64,000 nucleotides of DNA from Xylaria sp. FL1777 (lineage: Eukaryota > Ascomycota > Sordariomycetes > Xylariales > Xylariaceae): positions 226,741 through 290,740 of the forward strand of contig MU400561.1 in NCBI GenBank assembly GCA_022578965.1, written 5' to 3'. Within the stretch, counting starts at the first letter, position 1. Every line of letters starts with the position of its first letter. Positions 12,595 to 26,300 of this stretch are shown here, piece by piece. The notes under the pieces are model-generated. The model saw nothing but the letters and a program-made list of their open reading frames with translations, was not told the DNA's origin and made no database searches. A program made the translations under genes and the position numbers.

Positions 12595-15500
12595 GCAACC
12601 ATAATGCAATAGCGTTTTAATAAAAAACGCAAAGCTAACAAACTCTCTAGTTTAAAAAAAATTATAAACAAACTTGTAAAACTAGTACTATAACTACTAA
12701 CGGACAAAAAAAATATAAAAGGACTTTTTTTTTAAAAAAACGCAAAAAAAGCGCAGCTAGTACACTTAATAAACAATATAGCAAAAAACCAGCATAAATT
12801 AAAAAATAGCAACAAAAACAACTTTAATGCTTTTATAACTTGCTAAAACTTAAAGGCTACCTGCTAAAGTCTTAAAAATACTATATAAAAGCTTTTTTAG
12901 CACGCTTTGTTAAGCATAAACGCATTAAAGTTTTAAGCACAAATAGCTACTATATAGCTAGCTTACACTAATAAAGCAGCACTAATTAAACAAAATAAAA
13001 AAGTCTTAATTAAAGTTAAAAAACAAGCTAACAACTTTAAAAATAGAACACTAGCTAATATTATTAAAGCAATAAATATAGCGCTTACAAGTAGTAATGC
13101 AATTGCTACTAAAAAGCTATATAGCAAAAACACAATAATTACTTTTAAAGAAACAATACTTTAAAAAGCCAAAAAAAAGAAATAAATAACTTAAGCTTTT
13201 AAAAAAAGGTTAAAAGTGCAAAAAAAAGAAGTAGCACTAATAGTAAAAAGCATTCTAGCAAAACAAATTAAAGCAATATATTTAAACGAGAACTTTTTAT
13301 AGCTATTACGCAGCAAGCACTTTAGGGTTATAAAATACAAAAAAATGCTACTAAAAAAATACAAAAGCTAAATTTACATTAATGTTTATATACATAAGCA
13401 GTATAATAATAGCTAAAGCAATAAGTAATAACGGCTTTTTATAGAAAGCTTAGCTATTTAACTGCAAGCTTTTTGTAGCAAAGCTAAAAGTTATGCAATG
13501 CTTTAATTGCTACAAATATAGCTACATAGCTAAATATTGCTGCAAGAACTCAAAATATAGCTACTGTACAGCTATAAAACATTAAAAAAAAAAAAAAAAA
13601 TACCTAGTAAAAAAGCAAAAAGCTAAGCAAAAGTGCATTAACTATAAAAAAAGTTATATAGTATAAAACAAAGCGTGCTAAAAAAAAGTTAAGCAAAAAA
13701 ACAAAACAAAAGCTATATATATGTTGTAACTTAAAAGCTTTTAAAGTATAAAAAAAGCAGCTGCAATAAACAAAGTAATAATTAAAAGCGGTTTAAAAAT
13801 GCTAATATAACATTGCTTTTTAAAACATAGCAAGATTTAAAAGCAATGCAACATATATACTACAAAATAATAGTTTTAACTATATAGCAATTTAAAAACT
13901 AATAGTTAACAAGCATAATAATATATATTGCCCTAGTAATAATAACTACTAAGCTGTTTAATTAAAAAGCAAAAAAAGCTAAAAAGCAAACAAACTGCTA
14001 AATTTTATAGCGCAATAAGACTTTATGCTAGCTACTTCTTAAAAAAAAGTAATTAAAACAAAATATAAGCAAAAAAGCTTAACAATAAACTTAGTATAAA
14101 TGTTTAGTAACTTAGCTATAACTTACTAAAAAAACTTAAAATAGCTAAAATTGAACTATAAAGCACTAAAAGCTATAGTTAACTTAGGATTAGCTCTGTA
14201 AAAATACTTTAAAAAAGCAAAAAAATAAAACTAGCTAAAGTTAAATAAAAATAAAGCAGCCGCAAAAACAAAAGCTATTATTACAAAAACATATATACTA
14301 CGTATACTTAGCAAGCTTAATGCTGCTTTTAACCTTTTAATTTAGTAGTTAATAAAAATAGCAAATAAAATAACGCTTAAGAAAACTATAAGAAAAAAGC
14401 ACTAAGCGCTTCTTTAGTAGTTCTTAAAAGTAATTAAAACAGAAAAAAAAGCTAAACAAGCATACTGCAAGTTTTAAAGCAAAAGAACAAAAGCAGCATA
14501 ATAAGCGCTAAAAAAGAAAAAAAAAGCCCTTAGTTATAAAGTAAAAAAAACATAAAAGCATAACTAAAAGCAAGCGTTTATAAAAGCATTTAAAAACTTT
14601 AAGTTGCTATAAAGCTTAGTTAAGTAAGCTAAGTTTGCTTATAAACTAGCCCTAAAAATTACTGCAATTTTATTGCTAAAACAAACAAAAAGCAAGCCGC
14701 TTTTTGCTAATACTTTTAAAGAAAAAACGGCTTTAAACAGCCTTACTAGTAAAACGCTTTTTTCTTGCTTTTCTAGCAAACTTATTAAGGTATAGTATAA
14801 TATAGTATTCTTTAACGTTAAGTATAAAGCTATTTAATTACTTTGTATACCTCTTAAAAAATATTAAACATAGCAAGCTTTATTTATAATATAATAAAAT
14901 ATATTAATATAAAGGCTTTAAAGTTTTATATAAATTATTATTACTAAATATAATACTATTTTATGCTTTTAAAAACTTTATTATTTTAATGCTTGTAGTT
15001 ATTACGCTTTAATTTGCTAAGCTAAAAACTATTAGTCTTTTATTAGTAGTTATATATATAAGTTTTATTAAGTTAAGCTTTTAGCTTTTTTGTGCTTAAT
15101 TAGTATGTTAGTTTGTTTACTAAAGCAAACAAGGTTATAGTGCTATTTATATAGCTATTTTTAAGTTACTAGAAGTTTTTTAAGTGTTTTTAGTGTTTTA
15201 TAATATATAAGCTTTAAAAAATATAGTTTAGCTAAACTAAAGCTTAAAAAATAGCAATTTTTAGTTTTTTTCTGCTATTATTGTTATATTTTTTTATAGC
15301 ACGTTTTGCTTTTACCTTTTTTTAAAAGTTTTTTATTATATAATATTATTTCTTTTTAAGTTAAAAAGGTAAGCATATTTTATTGTAGTAGCATATTACT
15401 TTATAGAACTTTTAAAATGCTTTAAGGTGTTTAAGCAGCTAGTAAAAATATATAAGTTTGCTTTTTAGTCTTAAGAATTACATATTATAAAACTTTATAA

Positions 15501-18500
15501 GCTAGCTGTTTTTCTTTTATTTCTTTTTGTTTTTTTGTAGGCCTAGTTTAAGTAGTTTTAGCTATTTATTTTGTAAAGCTATAGCTAGTTCATAGTTAAC
15601 TATATATATTAGGCCTTTATTTATTGCACTTTGTGTATAGTTAATATATACGCAATATACTTCTGCTTTATTATAGTTAAACTTATTGTAGTATTATTTA
15701 AAGTTTTTATAAGCTAAAATAATACTTAAGTATTACTTTAGTATTTTTTTAAAGAAGTGCAAAAAGCTTAAGCATTTTTTGGTTTATAGTTAATTTTTGC
15801 TTTAATAAAAAAGCTAGGTATATTAATACTTAGGTTATTTAGCTAGTTGTTTGTTATTTTTTTGATTTATTGTTGCAAGTTCTTTTTAAGTTTTGCTGCT
15901 ATTAAAGCAGCCTTTAGGTCTAAAAGTTCTTTTTTTGCCTTTAGCTTTGCTAGTTTGTTTGCTTGTTTATTATTATTAATGTTGCAATGCTTTAAGCTTT
16001 AGCATAGTTTAATATTGTTTTGTTTTATAAGTTTATGCATTTTTATAAAAACTTATTACAATATTGTTAAGGCGTTTTTTTGGGCACTTTATATTGCTGC
16101 TATATTGTTTGCGTAAAACTATGTATTATAGGCTTATTAAGCTAGCTATTTATGCTATTTAAATTATTTGTTTTATTATAAGTTTTTCAAGGCTTTTTTT
16201 AATGCAAAATAGCAGCGCAATAAGCTTTTAAAATCTAAACAAAGTAAAATTAGTTTTGCTTACTTTAAGTAGTATAACTACGTTAGCATTTTTTTAAACC
16301 TTTAGAAATACTTTTAGTTCGAAGTACTTTTTTAGTAATATTTAATAATACTTGCTTATAGCAAGCTATATTACTACTAAGTATTTAGTAGTAATAAAGT
16401 TTTCTTTTAGTAAGGTTAACTTAACTTTTATAACATATTTGCATGCTTTTTTTATAGTTATTTTAATGTTCTAAAGTAGCTGCAATTATATGTCCAGTTT
16501 TAAAAGATTTACTGTTAATAGGTCATTTTTTGCGCTAAACTTAGTTAAAATGCTTTAAGTAAAATATTCTGCTTTTTTTCTTGCTTTTATAATAACTTTC
16601 TTTCTTTTAATAAAAGGTAAAGCTTTAATTATGCTTTTTTGTTTATATTAATTAACAATTTTTATTAGTTTTTTGTTGTTTTCTATTTTGTTTATTTTTT
16701 TTTTTCAGTATTTCGTTTTAGCTTTTCTTATTACTATATAAAACTAACGTCTAGTAATTTTGGCATTTTCTATATTAAGTGATTTTCGGAAGTCTTTTTA
16801 TATGTTTGCGTATTTAGTTATTTATTATAATGCTAACTTTTCTTGCTTGCTTTTTTTTTTACTTATGCTTTATACGCTTTCTAATATTAATATTGTTAGT
16901 ACTGCAGCAGTAGCTTTTATTTTTTTTTATATTGTAGCTATTTCTATGTTTAAAAGCATACTAGCTTTTATTTCTATAAGGTCTTTAAGTCTCTTTAAGT
17001 TTTTATCTTTAATAAAAACCTTAAGTGTTTTAGTGTTAAGCGGACTTATTAAATATACTTAAAAAGAACCTATTTTATAATAGTTACTAAAAGTTCAAAA
17101 TTAACATAAATACAAAAGAAAAAAATATAATAATACTAATATAAACGCTAGCACTATAAAAAGCACTAAAAAATAACTTATTACTTAATAGCTTTTTTAA
17201 AGCCTATAGACTTGCCTTAGTAAAAAAAATAGCAATACTATGCACTACTAGCTTTTTACTAAAGTATTACCTAATGTAATTTAAGCAAGCAAAAGTAATA
17301 GTTATACTTAAACCTAAGAAGTTAGAAAAAACTAAAAAAACAGCTAAAGGGTGGCGCCTTATTACGCTTATTTGCACAGTAAAAAAAGTGCTAAAAAAAA
17401 AACTATGCTACTACATAATAAAAGTAGCTAAACAGAAAAGTTTTCTGCTAAACAATTAAATAAAAAACAAATAAAACAAATTAACGGACGTAACTATTAA
17501 ACTAGTATTAAAAATAGCAAAAAAAGCAATTAGCAAAAAAACATAGCATTTTTGCTATAGCTTAATATTATAAAAGCTTTTAATACTATTAACAAAAAAA
17601 AAATAATATATATTTTGTAACAAAAGGGCTTTTTTTCTTAAATAGTTATATAAGTAAGCTTCTTTATATTAAACTGCATAATATACTTTTGCTTTAATAA
17701 AGCAATATTTTAGCTAATAGCGCTAAAAGCTAAAGTTTCTTAAAAGTTTTTACTTTTATTTCTTTTTTTCTTTTTGTATATTTTAATACTATATAATAAC
17801 CTTGTTACGCACTAAAAGTTAATAATAGTTAGCTTTGCTAATAATACTAACTTTATTATAGCAAACCTAAATATAAAGCAAAACTGCAAAGCTTTAAAAG
17901 CAGCATAAAAAACATATAAAAGCTAAGCAAAACAGCACAAAATAAAGTTTATACTACAAAAAAGCAAGCTAATGTACTTTTTTAGTAGCAAAGCAGCTTT
18001 TATGCAAGTAATACATTTTTCTAACGTAATAATATACCTAAAAAATAGCACAAAGTTTTTAAAAGTATAGTTTAATAAAAACATAAAGTAAAAAAAACAC
18101 CTAGCAAAACTTAAAAAAAAATTAAGCATTTAGTTATACGTAATAACTAAGCTATAAAACTTTACATAAAGCAATAATGTAGCAAAAGCAAAGCAAATAT
18201 ATATTGCAATAATATAAAGTATTTTAGCTTATAGCATAGCAACTTAACATAAAAACTCCAAAAAAAACAAAACAAAAAGCATTATTAATTTGCTTATAAT
18301 AACTTAAAATAAGTGCTTTAAGCATATAATTAAAGCTTTTAAAGCAACTAAAATAAAACACCTAAAAACTAAAATAAAAATTTCCTTTATTAATCTATAT
18401 TTTAGCAGCAAAGCAATAGCTTGCAAGCATTAAATAAAAAGCTTAGCTGCTAAAAAGTTAATTTAGCAAGCAACAAAAAAAATTAAAACCTTTATTTAAA

Positions 18501-19430
18501 ACGTAAAAACCTAAAGAGCTAAGAATTAAACAAAAAGCAAGCCTATAAGTAGCAATAAAAACATAGCTAAAAAAGATTTAATGCTAAACTTAAACTTTTA
18601 ACAAAAAAAATAATCAAAAGAAAAAAAACCTAAAATTGCTTTAAAAAAAAATAAATAAGCAAATAGAACTAAACTAAAACAAGCAGCAGTTATTTAGTTA
18701 TAGCTAAACAAAAGCTATATAAAAACAAAGCTCTTAAAAAGTACAGCAGGTTATTAAAGCACAAAATAGCTATAGTAATGTAAATGCGCATTAGAAAAAT
18801 AAGTTTAAAGGCGTTTTTATATAAAAAAAAAGTCTTAAGCTTTTTTATGCCTTTTTGCAAATATATAAAGAAAAAAAAAACCTTTTAGCATATAGTTTTA
18901 TGCTATAACTTACTAAAAGAAAAAAAAAAACAGCTATAAAAAAGCTTTGCAGCTAAGCTATTATAAACTAACAAAAATTTATAACTAGCTATAAAAAAAC
19001 TTAAAGCTATAAGTATTATTGCAAAGTAGCTACTAGCTACTAATAAAATAACTATATATAACAAAGCAATAAAAATAAAAAAAAAAAAAAAAAAAAGAAA
19101 AAAAGCAAGTAATAAAAAAAGAACTAGCAAAAAAAGCAAAAGTGCTTTCTTAAAAGTTTTAAAAAACAAAAAAAAAGCTTTTTTGCGCTTTTTAAAAAAG
19201 CAAAAAGTTTAAAAGCTTTAAGAAAAAGTTTTTCTGCTTTTTAACTATTATTTTCCGTTTAGCAAGCTAGTTAGTAAAAACTAGTTATTACAAAGTAAAA
19301 AGCTTTTAAAGTAGCAGCGTAAACATTATTGCATAAAGTTTTTATTTAGCTTTTTATACGGTTTTATTTATAAGTACACAAGTAAAAAAACTGCGCTATA
19401 AAGCAGCATAGTAAGTTATTAATAATAATA
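12595..19430 (+). mobile_element. Tad1-like LINE relic, copy B, interrupted by another element
   Basis: A second copy of the element at 795-5,735, in the same orientation. The zinc knuckle (13,499-13,540) keeps Cys-x2-Cys spacing and the final Cys, with Gly-His turned to Ser-Tyr. The catalytic box at 17,834-17,845 reads Phe-Ala-Asn-Asn, one change closer to the ancestral Phe-Ala-Asp-Asp than in copy A. Compared with copy A it lacks about 100 bases (copy A about 2,030-2,130) and about 260 bases (copy A about 2,290-2,550). It is also split between about 14,785 and 17,063 by antisense sequence of another LINE. Every frame is broken; the element is dead. Confidence 0.8.
14786..17062 (-). mobile_element. 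Antisense LINE fragment inserted in copy B
   Basis: This roughly 2.3-kb segment has no counterpart in copy A, while copy B resumes matching copy A on both sides. Read on the minus strand, about 16,450-16,750 gives the region between endonuclease and reverse transcriptase typical of fungal Tad-like LINEs (a Lys/Tyr-Trp-rich stretch, then Ile-Glu-Asn-Asn-Lys, then a Lys-Ala-Glu run), and 15,800-15,990 gives a Lys/Leu/Ala-rich coil-like peptide. Stops interrupt all frames. A 100-codon open frame on the plus strand at 16,760-17,062 is the antisense of this relic, hydrophobic only because the sense strand is Lys/Asn-rich. It probably represents a 5'-truncated or partial element of a second family. 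Confidence 0.6.
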
Positions 19431-22400
19431 TTTATTAGCTAGCTTTTTAAAACTTAGATCTTTTAAAGAAAAAAGTATACTAGTTAACTTTTATATAATT
19501 AAACGTATAGCTATATTTATACAATAAACTATTATAGCTAATAAAATTTAGCGGCCTTTATAATTACTTAAGACTTTATTTTTTATTTTATATATAAAAA
19601 GCTATAAACAAAATAGTGTTAAGTTAATAGCTATAAATACTATTATTGTTAATTTTATAACAATAGTGTTGTTTTATAATAAATAATCTAGCTTAATAAA
19701 CATACAATAAAAAAATATAAAGCTAAAATAAATAGCTAGTAAAAAGCAAAAGTAAATTAAAGCAAAATAAAAAGCAAAAATAATAGCTAACTATAAATTG
19801 CTTACTGCAAAAACTACGTGCTAAAGTTAATTAAAAAAAAAGAATCTTTATTATTAAGTAAACAGTAATAAAATATTTAAACTTTATGCTGCTTATGCTT
19901 AAACTATAACTAAAAACCCTTAACAATAGCAAAAATTAAACCTGCAAAAACAACTTAAGCTTAAAACAAACTATTTAGTTTTATTGTTTAAATATATTTA
20001 TTATTTAAATTAAGATAATACTAATTAACTTTAATATTTTTTTTATTTTTGAACTTGCGTTTAATAAAACAAACAAAAATACAGAATTTAGCAGCATAAA
20101 AACTAGCGAAAAAAAACAACTTAAACGTTAAAAAGCTTTGCATGTTAACATACGAACTGCTTAATATAGTAGTTTAATAATAATCTAAAAAATATAATGT
20201 TAGCAAAAAGTAATAAACATAAAGCATTAGTACAAGTAAAAAAAAAACTTATAATAAGCATAATATAAAAGATTAACTAGACTTTTATAAAAGCAACTAA
20301 ATTTTTAGTAGTAATAGCAAAGTTATTTATATTTGTAAACTTAATACGTAGTTAAATGTAAGCAACGTATAAATAACTAAACATATAGCGCATAACATAA
20401 ATAACAGCAAAAAAAAATAGCAGAAGCAAAAATATTAATAATATATAATAAAGTAAATAAATAGAAAAAAGTAAATAAGACTGCAGCTATAATAAAAATG
20501 CTTAAAAACATAACGAAAGCTAACTAAGCTTTAGGAAAACTACTAAAGCATTACTATAGTTCTGTTTAATAAAAAACAGATTAAAAAAAAGAATATATAC
20601 TTAAATTAAAGAAATAAATATAAAAAGCATAAATATTAAATGGCTTAAAGTAGTTTAAATAAAAAAAAATAGCTGTAAACTAGCAGAAGCAATAATAGGA
20701 AAAAAGGCCTAAAAAAAAAAAAAAAAAAAACAACTAACATATAAATTAGCAAGTAAATAAGTAGTTTATAAAAGCAAAGGTAGCAGCATATAATTGCTTA
20801 AAGCGTAAAATAGCTAATTGCTTTGCAAGCATAAAATATAATTATGCAAGCAGGAGATTTAAACGTTAATAAATTAAAGTAGCTTATATAAAGTTATTTA
20901 AGCTGTTTTTTATTTACTGTTTAGCTTTATTAAAATTGCTATTATTTTTTTATATAATTTGTTTAACTTTTTAATGCGTTTTTTTGCATTTTACTAATTA
21001 ATAACTTATAAGTTACTAGAATTTGTTTTTTTTCGGCATCTAGGACTATAAATGCGTATATTAAAAACATTACTTAAGAAAATTGCGGCAATTTTGCAAA
21101 TATACTTAAGGCTAAGAATACTATTGTTAATAAAGCTTATGCGTAAATAATCTTAATAATAAGCTTTAGTAGCAGTTATAAATAACTAATTTATTACTTG
21201 AGCTATTAGTACTTTAATTAAGCAAGGCTAATTGCTATAATATAAGCTAATATTTGCTATAATTATAGCAATTCTATTTTTAAACTAAAGAAAGATTACT
21301 AAACAAATAAAGGTATTTATTACGTAGTTAAAAAATTATGTTCAAAACGCTAGTAATAAATTAGCTAAAGTATAAATGCTACATTTGCTTTTTGTTCTTT
21401 TTGCTATTAGCTAGTTTAATAGTTTATAAGCCTTGATTTTAGCATAGTTAATACTAATATTAATATTATTAAGGTAATTTTTAGCTTTTTAGCTAATTAA
21501 ATATAAATTTTTGCTATATTGTTTAAATAACTTATTAAAATTTGCAAATTTTATGTTAAACTAAGCAATAGATTTTTAAACTTTGTTGTTTGTAGTAAGT
21601 TGCAAATAAACTAAGCAGGTTTTTTAATAGCAGTTTTTTTTTGCATATTGCAAAAAGTATGTTTGCTTATTTTCAAAAAATGCTTAAATATTGTTTATTA
21701 AGTCCAAAGTTTTAAACTAGTTGCTTAAGCATATATTAATAACATTAGCTTTAGTTAAAATACTTTTGCTATTAAGTAGTAATTTAACCTTAATAACTAT
21801 ATTTTTAAAACTTTTTTTTAGTTTAACTATAGGCTTAAAACTAGGATAATTAATAAATAGCGGCATTTTGTAGTTAAAATGCTACAGAAGCATTAGTTTT
21901 AATTTTATTATTGCATTTTTAAACGTTTGAACACTTTTATTAATTGTTTTAAGCTTTTAATTAGCAAAAAAATTAAGGGAGCAAAAAAGAAGTAAAAAGG
22001 TTAAAAATTTTAGCTAATTTACATTTTTTTAATTAAAGATTGCAACTAGTGTATTTTTATGATTTAAAGCAAAGCAAAAAAGCATAAAAAAATTAGCAAT
22101 ATTTTAAGCGCATTAAGAGATATTAATGCTTATAATGCTTTAAGTATAAGCAAAAATAATTAACGCAAAATAGTATACGTAATACTAAAAGCTAAGAAAT
22201 TTAAAGTGCATAATGCTATAAATATTTCTTGCAAAACTAGATATATAAAACATTAGTTAGTAAGCAGAATTTAGCAAGCGTTATTTTAGTAAGTACTTAT
22301 TAAAAGCATTAGTAAAAAAAAGCTGTTGCAAATGTTTAAAGCTACTATTGTTATAATAAAAAGTAAACATATTTAAATAATACGTAATAGCTTTAAGTAT

Positions 22401-22871
22401 TACAAAATGCTTAAAAACAAACAAATAATAAATGATAATATTTTATAGCTAAAAATATAATAATATATTAGCTTACGTTTTTTTATATTGTAGTATATAT
22501 ATATTTCTAAAAGAAAAGTTCTAACTTAATTTAACGTACTTTTTAAAGAAGTAGTTAAATTATATAAACTATAAAATGGGTTATAAAAGATAAAGTGCTT
22601 AGCAATATTGTTAAGCACCTAAGTTTAATTATAGAAATCTATTATAGGTATTTATTTTTAGTTAGCTTATTAGTTATAGCTTATAGTTTATAGATTTGCT
22701 TTAAGCTTAAATACTTAGTAAAAATGTTTAAATATTTACTGCAAAACAGCTTTGCTATTAATAATTAGCATATTGCAAAATTAATTGTTATTTAATTAAA
22801 GCAGTTATTTAAAAACAGTATTTTGACAAAATTTTAAACCTAGTTATAGTAAATGCATAAATAAAACAAAA
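19431..22871. other. AT-rich stretch, no identified gene
   Basis: No intact gene or recognisable protein motif was seen. The left part (about 19,430-20,880) is A-rich on the plus strand and the right part T-rich, which suggests at least two decayed elements in opposite orientation. A small hairpin lies at 22,595-22,618 (7-base arms gtgctta/taagcac). Confidence 0.55.
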
Positions 22872-23040
22872 ATAAATAGCAGCAATAGAAATAAATAGTA
22901 GCAATAAAGATAAATAGCAGCAATAAAAATAAATAGCAGCAATAAAAATAAATAGCAGTAATAAAAATAAATAGCAGTAATAGAAATAAATAGCAGTAAT
23001 AAAAATAGATAGCAATAATGGAAATAAAAGGTGTAATGGA
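22872..23040. repeat. 19-bp minisatellite, about nine units
   Basis: A tandem array with a unit of 19 bases built on the word ataaatagcagcaataaaa. Unit starts can be followed at 22,872, 22,891, 22,910 and 22,929 and onward; units differ by single substitutions, mostly C/T and A/G, and the last units toward 23,040 drift. Because 19 is not a multiple of three but 57 is, the antisense strand gives open frames with a 19-residue hydrophobic repeat; these are a by-product, not genes. Confidence 0.85.
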
Positions 23041-23399
23041 GATAAAAGGTGCAATAAACTACATTTTTACTATTATATGCGCTAAACATGCTAAATACTT
23101 TGTATTATTTCTAAACGTATAGTTTGGTAAAATATTAGGACTATATTGCGCTGAATTAAGACTTATTAAGACTGTTTTACGTACTAGAAGTAAAGCTATT
23201 TAGCTTTTGCAAATCTAAGATATATAAGCGAACTTCGGAAGTTAAAAAGCCTTAAACTAATTATATATAGATTTAAGAATAGCTATTATGCTTAGCAACA
23301 GTTTTAATAAAAAGCATAAATTTTTGCAGCTATAATAAATTATTGTATACAAAATAAAAAGTTAATTACTTAGTTTTAAGCTTTAATATATAGCTTTTG
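23041..23399. other. AT-rich spacer, nothing recognised
   Basis: Sequence between the minisatellite and the gypsy-like relic. No gene, RNA or repeat motif was recognised. Confidence 0.5.
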
Positions 23400-26300
23400 T
23401 TATAAAAGCTTTTAACGATAAATTTTTTGTTTTTTGTTTAGCTTATTAATTAATTTGTTTTTTTAAAGTATTTTTTTTTTGCGATTTTACGATTTTTATT
23501 AAGGCAGCAATATAGCTGTTTTATTAATTATGCTTTTGTAGCTTTGCTTGCTTGCTTACTATATGTTAACTTTGCAGTGCTTAAGTGTTCTGTATTAAAT
23601 ATAGCTTTTTAGCAACTTTTATGTGTTAATATGCTAGTATAAAGATTTATATTAACTTTTAAGCCTTAAGAAAAAGTCTTTATTTTTGTGATTTTTTTTT
23701 AGGTATTATGCTTAAAGTTAGTACTACTAATAGTAGCATAAAATAAAGCTTGCAGCAGCAAGTCAAAAAAAAAAGTAAAATATTATAACAAAGGCTAGTA
23801 TTAAGGCTTAAAACTAAATGGTTAACTTTTTATTTTATATATAATAATCTATTATAGCTGCAAAAGTTTATGCTTTTTATTAAAGCTGTTGCTAAGCATA
23901 GTAGTTGTTCTTAAGTTTATATATAATTAGTTTAAGGCTTTTTAACTTTTAGGGTTTGCTTATATGTTTTAGATTTACAAAAGCTAAATAGCTTTACTTT
24001 TAGTACGCAAAATAGTTTTAATAAGTTTTAATTTAGCGTAGTATAGTTTTAGTGTTTTATTAAACTATGCATTTAAAGATAACATAAAGTGTTTAGCTAG
24101 TTTAATGTATATAACACTTTAAGTGTTGTTTATAAAACTTTTAAAGCTTTATTAGGGCATTTTTAAAGTTTTTAGTTAAATATTAAGTATTATTTAGATT
24201 GTATTTTTTCTAGGAGACTTAATATTGCAGTTAACAGTTTTTGCTATGTAATTTTGACTTTTTAATAAGTTTTATTTTAAATTTAGGTTTTCCGTTGATT
24301 TTTTTAAGCAGAAGTAACGTTTAGATTTGTTAAAATAGCAGGTTATTAGCTGCTTTTTTTAGCTAGTTAGCGTAAAACAGGTTTTTTATTTTGTATAACT
24401 CCGGAAAGTTTAATATATAATTATATTTTTGTTTTTTTATAATTTAGAAAAGTTTTATAAACTATAAGTCTAGCTTTATAGTTAAAGCTTATGTAGCAAA
24501 TCCTTTTTTTAGCAGAAATATTATGTTTTTTTTTTTAAAGTTTATAGGTTGTTTTTTTTTGTTAGCTTATGTTTTTTGTTTTTTTTGTGCTTTTAGGGCT
24601 GCTTTATGTATTATTTATTATATTTTATATGTTTGCTTAACAAGCTTTAATGCTTTGCGTTTAAGCTTAATTATTAATTTAAGGTTTATTAGTTTTATTA
24701 ATAGCAGGTTATAGGGTTTAACTTTTATAGCTACTTTTAGAGGTGTTATATTAATAAATAAGTGCTATAAAACATTATATGCGAAATTTAGTGCTAGTAA
24801 GTAGTTGCTTTAGTTGTTTTAATATTTGTTAATGTAAAATTTTATTTGCTAGTTTAACTTTTAGTTAGTAAATTTAATAGCGCTTTGTGTTTAAAGGTGC
24901 AACGCATTTTTATGCTAGTGCTTAGTTTTTGTAAGTTTGTTAATTTTAGCTATAAATGCTAATATAAATAGTTTTGCGTTATTTAAAATTTATACGTTTA
25001 ATATTCTTAAAAAACAATAAACTATTTAATAGTATTTAATTATAACATTTTTGCCTTTGTTGGTTTTTTTCTTTAGTATTATAATAATAAGTTTGCTAAA
25101 CTTATTAATAAATATTTATATATAATTATATTTATGTTTATTTTTTAGCATTGTTTTATTATTAATTACTACGTATTTTTATATTGCTGTTAATATTAAT
25201 AATAGGTATAATAAACTTAAAGTTTTATTTTAAAGTTATTTGTTGCAATAATAGTTATAACAGTTATAAACGTACTTTTATACGTTTTGCTTAAGTGTTA
25301 GTTAATAAAAGTTCTGTTTTAAGGCTTTAATTGTTTTGTTTTAACTAGGATGCACAAAAATTTTTAAAGTATAAGCTTTACAGATTAACGCAATATATAG
25401 CGTTATTTTGCTATTAGTAATAGCTTTAAGTACTATTAATTAGTTGTTGTTTAAACCCAAGTTTTAGCGTTTGTTTTTTAACTTAATTAAGTTTACTAAG
25501 TTAGCTTTTTAAAGCATTGTTGTTTTAGCTTATATAGCAGCTATAAGTTTTTTGATTTTTTTTGGTAGAATTATTACTAAAGTGCGTTTTTTGGCTTTTT
25601 TAGCTTTAATAGTAGTTAGCTTTGCTGTTTTATATAATAGCGCGTTAGCTACTACGTTTTTTTAGCTTAGTTTATATTAAAAAGTAATATTAAAGTTTAA
25701 TAAAAAATCTGCTTATTTAACTTATTATATAAATAATACTTGCTTGCTTAAAAAGTATAGTAGCGCTTAATAATTAGTTATTATAAAAAACTTGCTGCTT
25801 AGTAGTTTAAAGTAATAGTGCTTTAAGGTTTGTATTACTGCTAATAGCTTTTAGTTTTAAATAAGGTACGCTTTTTTTAGTGCAGTTATAGTTTTAAAAA
25901 AGTATTTTATTAGCTTTTATTTTTGGTTGTTTTATTGCTGCTAAATAACGCTATTAGTGGCATTATAAAAAGTATTAGTTTTTATTTTAGTAGGTTATCT
26001 AGGTTAAAAAAACGCTAATATGGAGGCTTTATATGCTAGCTGTTTTAGGCGTTTGAATGCTTATTGTTGTTTAGGTTTTTTTTTAAACAAGGCGTTTTTT
26101 TTAAATAACTAGTTAAGTAGTGCTGCAATATTATTAGCGTAATAAATAAACATGCAAACAAAGTTATATAGTTTTAAAAAAAACTTAATAGCTTTAGTTT
26201 TATTTAAATCTTTAAACTTTTAGTTTATAATAGCTTTAACTTTAGCAGAGTTTATTTTAATTCTTACTTTAGCTTTTATAATTATACTTAGGTATTTAAT